DNA of 5,131 nt. It comes from Ignavibacteriaceae bacterium (GTDB lineage: Bacteria > Bacteroidota > Ignavibacteria > Ignavibacteriales > Ignavibacteriaceae). Positions 1 through 5,131 of the stretch are shown piece after piece; the first letter of the stretch is position 1; each line of letters starts with the position of its first letter. The notes beneath the pieces are model-generated. The model searched no databases. It had not been told where the DNA came from and saw only the letters and a list, made by a program, of their open reading frames with translations. The DNA lies in contig JANWIS010000088.1 in NCBI GenBank assembly GCA_025449775.1, forward strand, positions 1 through 5,131, read 5' to 3'. The position numbers and the translations under genes were made by a program.

Positions 1-1
1 A

Positions 2-2437
2 GATTACACTGGTAGTTACATAAATAGGGAATATCACGAAGGTATTCCACCAGATCAAAGCGAGCTCGAATATTTGTCAATACAGCATTATGGAATGAGT
101 TACTTCTGGCATGCGGGATTTTTTAACGAGGCGGACCATTTAGATAATAAATACTTTTTGCTTACGAGCCTTAGAACGGAAGAAGATATAACTGCTAAAC
201 TTACCGTGTCTAACAACACTGGCTATGAAAATGTTAGCTTTACTGATATTGAAGGCGGAGTAGATACAACAATTGAATTTGAATCCTCTATAACATATTA
301 TGAAGAAATGCCAGCAGGAGAAGGAAGACTTTATCGTGTTTCACCTGTAATATTATATGGTGGAAGACTTATCTATGATGAGGTGGCTGGTGATGATATT
401 ACTCTGATGGATGATATGACAATTGAAAATGGTGCTACACTTTCTATAAATAACACATACTTTGCAAATGGAAATATAATTATAAAAGATGGCAGCATTG
501 TGAATTTAGAAAACGGGAAAATACAATTCGCTTCCGGCAAAAAACTAATCATCAAAGGACCTGCAACCATAAGTGGTACAGAAGGAAACAAATTAATACT
601 GGATTTCGTTTCACCAGAAAATGAAAACGGAATTGTAATTGATTCAGAAGGATCATTGAACATATCATACTGTGAAGTTAAAAATGCTGTGACAGGAATA
701 TTAGCAGAAGTTGAATCGATCTCTTTCGATATACAGTACGTAGATTTTATTGATTGCGGAGAAAGTTCAATCAACATTTTAGGACAGACACCGGAGTTAT
801 TCGGTTCAACACAAAGAATAAAATATTGCACAATCCAAAATTCCAGCTATGGAATATCTGTTGCAAATCTTGAAGAAGTGATTATTCAAGATAACTGGAA
901 CACAGGAACTGATCTTGGAATTTTTCTGTCGTCAGTAACGAATTCTGAAGTAGTAGATAATATTTTAGAATCAAGCTCAGAGGAACTACCGGGGATTATG
1001 TTATCGAGCAGTGGAGGACTATTAAGAGCAAATTATATTTCTGGTCACTCTGTTGGAATACATCTTGGCAATTCATCACCCAAGCTGGGCAGTAATCTTA
1101 TTTACTCAAATAAATATCACGGTATTTATGTCGGTTCCGGTTCAGTACCATATATGAGAGAGGAAATAGCCGGAGCTGAGCCAGAGATCTATGCATTATC
1201 AGGTCACAATGAAGTTAGAGAGAACGGAGGTTGGGAAGAAACTAATGGACCACTTGACAATGACGGTTCAGAAATTTATTTCTATGATTCAAATACTGAG
1301 ATGCTCAAAGGATGTAATTCAATTTATGATAACAGGGAACCTTCTGATCCATTAATAAATACTTTTTTATTAATGAACGGCATTGGCAGTACATTCATAC
1401 TAAGTATAAATGCAGAGTGGAATTTTTGGGGTGATTCAGTTTCTGCTGCAAGGTTTGGAGATATAACAGTAGATTATAATCCTTATTACACCGAAGCTTG
1501 TCCGCAGCCCGATGGACCAAGTGGAGGTGCTGAAAATGAACTTATTGTACGAACATCCTCAGGTGAAATAATACTCTCAATAAATTCAACCGGAGAGGAA
1601 GTGTTAGGATTAACAGATCTGGAATTAGATTACGCTGAAGCAGAAGAATATTTTCTTACAGGAGAATTAATCGATGCATTGCAAATGTATGAAATCATAA
1701 TTAGCAGTAGTGCTACTGAAGAAGAGAAGTACCTTGCATATAAAAGAAAATATGTAATTGGTAAAATACTAAATCAAACTCCTGAATTCTTTAATAGTAT
1801 CGGTGATGATTTCACTGCTCTGGCTTCTAATTCCGAAGATTCACTTGACAAGAAAATATTTGAACAGCTTGCAATCCTGAGCAAGGTTGGAGAAGAGGAA
1901 TATACAGATGCAATAAATGAATTCGATGGAATTGTTCAACAGAATCCAAATTCCGAGGAAGCAGTGTATGCAGAGATAGATGCTCTAACAACTGCATTGC
2001 TTGTTGAAGGAAATGATTCAACAATGCAAAAAGGAACACTCAATAAATATATTATTAAAACCTCCGCTGATTACAATGCAAAGTTAAATGGAATACTGAG
2101 AAAGAATTTTGGAGGGAAAGGGAAAGAGACAGAAAAAGAAATTCTTCCAACTGAATATATTTTATACCAGAATTATCCGAATCCATTCAATCCAACAACA
2201 ATAATAAAATATGATCTTCCAAACACGAGTGAAGTATCAATAATTATTTACGACATACTTGGAAGAAAAATAAAAGAGCTTGTCAGTGAAGAGCAGCAAG
2301 CAGGAAGATATGAAGTTCAGTTCAACGCATCAGGTCTTGCAAGTGGAGTTTATATTTATCAATTAGTTGCAGATAATCCTTCGACAAGCTCAGGACAAGG
2401 ATATATGAACTCGAAGAAGATGATTTTGTTAAAGTAA
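2..2437 (+). CDS. Large surface/secreted beta-helix protein with T9SS C-terminal sorting domain (5' end outside window)
   Basis: The reading frame is open from the left edge (first codon GAT at 2) to TAA at 2435-2437, so the true start lies upstream. The in-frame TTG at 74 is not a credible start because coding continues before it. Visible are 811 residues. Residues 1 to about 115 are beta-rich and unrecognised. Residues about 120-410 show short Asn/Gly-rich beta-strand repeats (GILAEV, YGISVAN, GIFLSS, GIHLGN, HGIYVG), typical of a right-handed parallel beta-helix (NosD/pectate-lyase-like fold). An NFWG motif at 474-477, often found at the end of such helices, is followed by DITVDYNPYYTEAC. 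Residues about 540-703 are charged and helical, TPR-like (for example AEEYFLTGELIDALQMYE and DAINEFDGIVQQNPNSEEA). From residue 724 comes a type A T9SS sorting domain: NYPNPFNPTT, YDILGRKIKELV, ASGLASGVYIYQL, KKMILLK. By family knowledge, this tail directs outer-membrane export and cell-surface attachment or release. The substrate is unknown; carbohydrate binding or adhesion is possible but unproven. A repeat-derived insertion (PSTSSGQ) lies between the last two strands of the tail. Confidence 0.9.
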   Translation, partial: DYTGSYINREYHEGIPPDQSELEYLSIQHYGMSYFWHAGFFNEADHLDNKYFLLTSLRTEEDITAKLTVSNNTGYENVSFTDIEGGVDTTIEFESSITYYEEMPAGEGRLYRVSPVILYGGRLIYDEVAGDDITLMDDMTIENGATLSINNTYFANGNIIIKDGSIVNLENGKIQFASGKKLIIKGPATISGTEGNKLILDFVSPENENGIVIDSEGSLNISYCEVKNAVTGILAEVESISFDIQYVDFIDCGESSINILGQTPELFGSTQRIKYCTIQNSSYGISVANLEEVIIQDNWNTGTDLGIFLSSVTNSEVVDNILESSSEELPGIMLSSSGGLLRANYISGHSVGIHLGNSSPKLGSNLIYSNKYHGIYVGSGSVPYMREEIAGAEPEIYALSGHNEVRENGGWEETNGPLDNDGSEIYFYDSNTEMLKGCNSIYDNREPSDPLINTFLLMNGIGSTFILSINAEWNFWGDSVSAARFGDITVDYNPYYTEACPQPDGPSGGAENELIVRTSSGEIILSINSTGEEVLGLTDLELDYAEAEEYFLTGELIDALQMYEIIISSSATEEEKYLAYKRKYVIGKILNQTPEFFNSIGDDFTALASNSEDSLDKKIFEQLAILSKVGEEEYTDAINEFDGIVQQNPNSEEAVYAEIDALTTALLVEGNDSTMQKGTLNKYIIKTSADYNAKLNGILRKNFGGKGKETEKEILPTEYILYQNYPNPFNPTTIIKYDLPNTSEVSIIIYDILGRKIKELVSEEQQAGRYEVQFNASGLASGVYIYQLVADNPSTSSGQGYMNSKKMILLK
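2376..2402. repeat. Short dispersed palindromic-type repeat inserted in frame in the T9SS tail
   Basis: This is a 27-bp element with perfect 6-bp inverted ends, ATCCTT (2376-2381) and AAGGAT (2397-2402), around a core containing TCGACAAGCTCAGGAC. In the host frame it reads PSTSSGQG. Homologous sorting tails usually run directly from 'YQL.AGN/DN' to a final strand such as 'xxTKKMILLK', so these residues look like an insertion of about 7-8 codons in a turn. From memory, the same core (also read as FDKLR, LSLSKG or PELVEG in other frames) occurs as a dispersed short repeat in many environmental bacterial genomes. A single copy is visible in this window, so the repeat status rests on that recollection. 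Confidence 0.65.
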
Positions 2438-2455
2438 TGTTAAGAAATAATTGAC

Positions 2456-2485
2456 AAAAAGGTCAGTCAATACCTGACCTTTTTT
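2456..2485 (+). terminator. Rho-independent terminator after the surface-protein gene
   Basis: A perfect 11-bp stem is formed by AAAAAGGTCAG (2456-2466) and CTGACCTTTTT (2474-2484), with a 7-nt loop TCAATAC, and the 3' arm is part of a run of six T (2480-2485). It begins 18 nt after the TAA at 2437. The A-run on the 5' side gives a U-tract on the opposite strand too, so it could work in both directions, although no gene on the minus strand faces it here. It separates the surface-protein gene from the aminotransferase gene. Confidence 0.93.
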
Positions 2486-2614
2486 AATTTAATATCACTA
2501 GTTTATATATTTATCCCAGATTGTATTCTAAATATAGAAGACTTCATCTTTAGAAGAGTTTCAATTAAATTTAGAGAGCAAAAAAATTTAAGTGACGAAA
2601 TAGTTGGGAATTAA

Positions 2615-3841
2615 ATGAATCCAAAAAAAATCATTCCGGCATCAAGAACAGAAAATATAACATACGCAGTACGAGATATAGTTGTGTTAGCAAACCAGGT
2701 TGCCAAAACCGGTAAACAAATGCTCTACCTGAATGTCGGTGATCCAAATATTTTTGATTTTCAACCTCCTGAACATTTGTTGAACGCGACTTTCGATGCG
2801 ATGAAAAAAAATTACAATGGTTATGCACCTTCATCCGGAATACAGGAAGCACGAGATGCAGTTGAACGGGAAGCAGAAAGAAAAGGAATTAAAAATGTTC
2901 ACGATATTTTTATTACTACAGGAGCGAGCGAAGCAATTGATGTCTGCTTAACTGCTCTTGTGAATGATGGTGAAAATGTTCTTACACCGAGTCCCGGTTA
3001 CCCGCTTTATACAGCTATTGCAAGCAAGCTCTCGATGATTGAAAATCCATATTACCTTAGTGAAGAAAATGGATGGCTTCCTGATATTGATGACATAAAA
3101 AGTAAGATAAACAAAAAAACTAAAGCGATAATTCTTATTAACCCGAACAATCCAACAGGTTCGCTTTATACTCTGGAAAATCTTCGGCAGATTATTGATG
3201 TTGCACTTGAACATGATCTTGTCATCTTTGCCGATGAGATTTATGATAAACTTTTGTTCGACGGGAAGAAACATGTTTCAATCGCTTCTTTAAATAAAGA
3301 TGTTTCGTGTGTTACATTCGGCGGACTTTCAAAAAATTATATGGTTCCCGGATTCAGAATAGGCTGGGGAATTGTAAGCGGCATAAAGGAAGTTGTATCA
3401 GATTATATTGAAGCAATCAATAAAATTTTAAGAGCCCGGCTTTCTGCAAATCATCCTGAACAATATGCAATAAAAATTTCACTCGAAGGTGATCACTCGA
3501 ATCTTTTTGAATCTAATAAGAAACTTGAAAGCCGTAGAAATTTAACAATGGAAATGTTGAACTCGATTGAAGGAATTTCCTGCGTAAAACCCGAAGGAGC
3601 TTTCTACGCTTTTCCAAGACTTCATGGAATTGAATCTGATGCTCATTTTGTAGCTGAGCTAATAAAAGAAACCGGAGTCGTGGTTGTTCCCGGAAACGGT
3701 TTTGGCCAGAAACCCGGAACAAATCATTTCAGAGTAGTAATCCTACCGAATGAACAAATTCTGGAAAAAGCTTATACGGCAATTACTAAGTTTTATCAGA
3801 AATATCTTAATAAATATTCTGAGCGGATTGAAGCCAGTTAA
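2615..3841 (+). CDS. PLP-dependent class I aminotransferase, alanine aminotransferase (AlaA-like) type
   Basis: Complete 408-residue protein, close to the usual 390-410 for this family. It is predicted to be a soluble cytoplasmic fold-type I enzyme that exchanges amino groups between an amino acid (most likely alanine) and 2-oxoglutarate. Visible signatures are YLNVGDPNIFDFQPPEHL near the N-terminus, NPNNPTG (176-182, N179 the expected cofactor-contacting Asn), ADEIYD with D207 (PLP pyridine nitrogen) and Y210 (PLP phenolic oxygen), SKNY with K240 as the Schiff-base lysine, and HFRVV with R373 as the expected substrate-carboxylate arginine. From memory, long stretches resemble E. coli AlaA (PDLDDI, INPNNPTG, FADEIYDK, GVSCVKP), while the N-terminus and the SGFG...HFR region recall archaeal alanine aminotransferases. 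Closely related aspartate or aromatic aminotransferases cannot be excluded, so no gene symbol is given. The ATG at 2615 fits the family N-terminus; upstream there is only a weak purine stretch (GGGA at 2606-2609, 5 nt before the ATG). A terminator precedes it, so it should have its own promoter in 2486-2614, where I could not identify a convincing one. The M16 peptidase gene follows 79 bp downstream. Confidence 0.93.
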   Translation: MNPKKIIPASRTENITYAVRDIVVLANQVAKTGKQMLYLNVGDPNIFDFQPPEHLLNATFDAMKKNYNGYAPSSGIQEARDAVEREAERKGIKNVHDIFITTGASEAIDVCLTALVNDGENVLTPSPGYPLYTAIASKLSMIENPYYLSEENGWLPDIDDIKSKINKKTKAIILINPNNPTGSLYTLENLRQIIDVALEHDLVIFADEIYDKLLFDGKKHVSIASLNKDVSCVTFGGLSKNYMVPGFRIGWGIVSGIKEVVSDYIEAINKILRARLSANHPEQYAIKISLEGDHSNLFESNKKLESRRNLTMEMLNSIEGISCVKPEGAFYAFPRLHGIESDAHFVAELIKETGVVVVPGNGFGQKPGTNHFRVVILPNEQILEKAYTAITKFYQKYLNKYSERIEAS

Positions 3842-3856
3842 AAGAAAAATCCTTCA

Positions 3857-3887
3857 TTTATCATTATCACTTTTGTCCTTATATTTG
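3857..3887 (+). promoter_or_regulatory. Possible Bacteroidetes-type promoter ahead of the M16 peptidase gene
   Basis: TATATTTG at 3880-3887 matches the Bacteroidetes -7 consensus TAnnTTTG exactly. TTTA at 3857-3860 matches three of four bases of the -33 element TTTG at a spacing of 19 bp, which is within the known range. Transcription would begin a few bases downstream, giving a leader of roughly 25-30 nt before the GTG at 3921. Use of this promoter type by this organism is inferred, and in AT-rich intergenic DNA such a match can arise by chance. Confidence 0.33.
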
Positions 3888-3916
3888 CTTAAGAAATTTA
3901 ATCTTCATTAAGCAAA
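3884..3916. repeat. Perfect 9-bp inverted repeat just upstream of the M16 peptidase start
   Basis: TTTGCTTAA (3884-3892) and TTAAGCAAA (3908-3916) are exact reverse complements separated by 15 nt. The left arm overlaps the candidate -7 box (3880-3887), and the right arm ends 4 nt before the GTG at 3921. Each arm has only two G/C bases and no T-run follows, so it is a poor terminator. It could be an operator for a dimeric regulator, a weak leader hairpin over the ribosome-binding region, or chance in AT-rich DNA. Confidence 0.45.
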
Positions 3917-3920
3917 AACA

Positions 3921-5131
3921 GTGGATAATTACTACTTAACTACACTTCCGGGCGGAACGCGGATTATATCCGAGTTTATTCCTCATGTTAAATCATTTAC
4001 TATCGGGTTTTGGTTTAATGTTGGTGCAAGGGATGAAAACAACCGGAATAACGGAATTTCCCATTTCATCGAACACATGTTATTTAAAGGAACCAAAAAG
4101 CGGACTGCTAAAATGATTGCTGAGGAAATTGAATCATGCGGCGGTTACCTGAATGCATTCACTTCTAAAGAACACACATGTTATTATTCAAAAGGACTTT
4201 CAGAAAATCTTGGAAAAACTTTCGCAGTGCTTTCCGATCTAATCCAGCATCCTCTTTTCAAAGAAGTTCATATCAAAAAAGAAGCTGGAGTTGTTGTTGA
4301 TGAACTGAAAGATATTGATGATAACCCTGAAGAACTTCTCTATGATAAATTTGAAGAAATTATTTTCAGCGGGAATAAATTGAGTCTTCCTGTGATCGGC
4401 AATGAAAATAACATACTCAATTTTAAATCGAACGATTTATTTAAATATCACGGTTCAAAATATAAAACAGATAATCTTCTGGTTGTTGCTTCGGGAAATT
4501 TAAAACATGATGAGCTGATAAAGCTGACTGAAAAATATGTAACTCAAAGAACATCAAAATCACGTACAAACCGGGAAAAATTTATTCTTAAAAAAGCTAA
4601 TGATGAAGTTATTGAGAAGGATGTTCAGCAGGTTCATACAATAATAGGGAGAACAACGTTCGGATATAAAGATAAAAAAAGAATTCCTGTTAGATTTTTA
4701 TCAGCACTTTTAGGTGAAGGCAGCAGTTCACGTTTATTTTTAGCAATACGCGAAAAATTGGGAATTACCTACCAGATAAATTCTTTCCTGAATTCGTATT
4801 ACGATACTTCTGCATTCGGAGTATATTTTTCAACGAACCAGAACCAGTACGAAAAAGTAATTGATATAGTTTTTAAGGAATTTAAAAAAGTACAAGAAAA
4901 ACCTGTTGGTGAGAAGGAGCTAAAAAAGGTAAAAGAATATTTGAAAGGCGGAACTCTTCTCAGCCTTGAAAGCACAACCAACCGTATGATGAGGATTGCT
5001 AACTCAATTCTTTATTTTGACAGAGTAATCCCGGTTGAAGAATATCTTTCAACGATTGACGAGATTACATCCGCAGAAGTTCAGAAGACAGCAAACGAAT
5101 TACTTAATGAATCAAGATTGATAAAAGTAAT
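3921..5131 (+). CDS. M16 family zinc metallopeptidase (processing-peptidase type), 3' end outside window
   Basis: The frame is open from GTG at 3921 to the right edge, with 403 full codons visible. An in-frame TAA at 3909-3911 and the absence of any other start codon after it make GTG the start; there is no Shine-Dalgarno, only the A-rich GCAAAAACA. The inverted zinc motif HFIEH lies at 48-52 (H48 and H52 ligands, E51 catalytic base). The third ligand is E128, 76 positions after H52, with the usual second conserved Glu seven residues earlier (E121). The C-terminal half carries GEGSSSRLF (R271), REK (277-279) and GITY (Y284), the Arg/Tyr pair that helps bind substrate. Both halves appear intact, so an active peptidase is expected rather than a degenerate subunit. 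No signal peptide is seen, since the protein begins MDNYYLTTLPGGTR. Related bacterial enzymes are about 405-430 residues, so only a few residues at the end are probably missing. Family knowledge suggests cleavage of peptides or unfolded proteins, but the substrate is unknown. It lies 79 bp after the aminotransferase gene and may share its transcript or use the candidate promoter in the gap. Confidence 0.94.
   Translation, partial: MDNYYLTTLPGGTRIISEFIPHVKSFTIGFWFNVGARDENNRNNGISHFIEHMLFKGTKKRTAKMIAEEIESCGGYLNAFTSKEHTCYYSKGLSENLGKTFAVLSDLIQHPLFKEVHIKKEAGVVVDELKDIDDNPEELLYDKFEEIIFSGNKLSLPVIGNENNILNFKSNDLFKYHGSKYKTDNLLVVASGNLKHDELIKLTEKYVTQRTSKSRTNREKFILKKANDEVIEKDVQQVHTIIGRTTFGYKDKKRIPVRFLSALLGEGSSSRLFLAIREKLGITYQINSFLNSYYDTSAFGVYFSTNQNQYEKVIDIVFKEFKKVQEKPVGEKELKKVKEYLKGGTLLSLESTTNRMMRIANSILYFDRVIPVEEYLSTIDEITSAEVQKTANELLNESRLIKV

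Noticed and set aside
74..76. TTG as the start codon of the first gene
   Set aside because: The same frame is open without a stop to position 2 and encodes protein-like sequence before the TTG, so the gene simply enters from the left.
373..831. 152-codon reading frame on the minus strand
   Set aside because: It is antisense to the beta-helix coding region, has no family resemblance, and is explained by codon bias of the real gene.
2451..2456. TTGACA, a perfect sigma-70 -35 hexamer
   Set aside because: No -10-like sequence lies 16-18 bp downstream (the bases there are the terminator stem), and it is part of the terminator hairpin region.
2482..2513. TTTT-N20-TATATTTA as a Bacteroidetes-type promoter for the aminotransferase gene
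   Set aside because: Both elements miss the key final G, and the surrounding DNA is so AT-rich that the partial match is weak.
2535..2556. Direct repeat TAGAAG (2535-2540 and 2551-2556) as a regulator site
   Set aside because: Six bases repeated once in AT/purine-rich intergenic DNA is easily due to chance, with no conserved spacing or promoter to anchor it.
2948..3274. 108-codon reading frame on the minus strand
   Set aside because: It lies fully antisense to the conserved PLP-enzyme core (including NPNNPTG) and has no recognisable protein features.
3884..3920. Inverted repeat as an intrinsic terminator for the aminotransferase gene
   Set aside because: The stem has only two G/C pairs, the loop is 15 nt, and it is followed by an A-run rather than a T-run on the + strand.

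Overview
The window is AT-rich DNA with three genes, all on the + strand, and probably comes from a member of the Bacteroidota/Chlorobi/Ignavibacteria group. The main evidence is the C-terminus of the first protein, a type IX secretion (T9SS) sorting domain with the motif NYPNPFNPTT, a 'YDILGRKIKELV' strand and a terminal KKMILLK. This wording is typical of Ignavibacteria and related Bacteroidota. The near absence of Shine-Dalgarno sequences before the starts fits that group. The assignment is inferred from protein style; there is no rRNA or other marker gene here.

Layout: (1) Positions 2-2437 hold the 3' part (811 residues) of a large surface or secreted protein. It has an unrecognised N-terminal part, a right-handed beta-helix, an alpha-helical TPR-like segment and a T9SS sorting tail. 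A short dispersed-repeat-like element (2376-2402) sits in frame inside the sorting tail. (2) A strong intrinsic terminator at 2456-2485 closes this unit. (3) Positions 2615-3841 encode a complete PLP-dependent class I aminotransferase of the alanine aminotransferase (AlaA-like) type. (4) After a 79-bp gap with a perfect 9-bp inverted repeat and a possible Bacteroidetes-type promoter, a GTG start at 3921 opens an M16 zinc peptidase gene. It runs off the right edge with 403 codons visible, close to the usual full length.

The surface protein is transcriptionally separated from the other two genes by the terminator. The aminotransferase (cytoplasmic amino-acid metabolism) and the M16 peptidase (peptide or protein processing) are co-directional and may be co-transcribed, but nothing in the sequence proves a shared pathway. 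I found no RNA genes, CRISPR array, insertion sequence or phage gene. I also found no clear new multi-gene system; the observations most worth checking are the in-frame repeat in the sorting domain and the inverted repeat in front of the peptidase gene.
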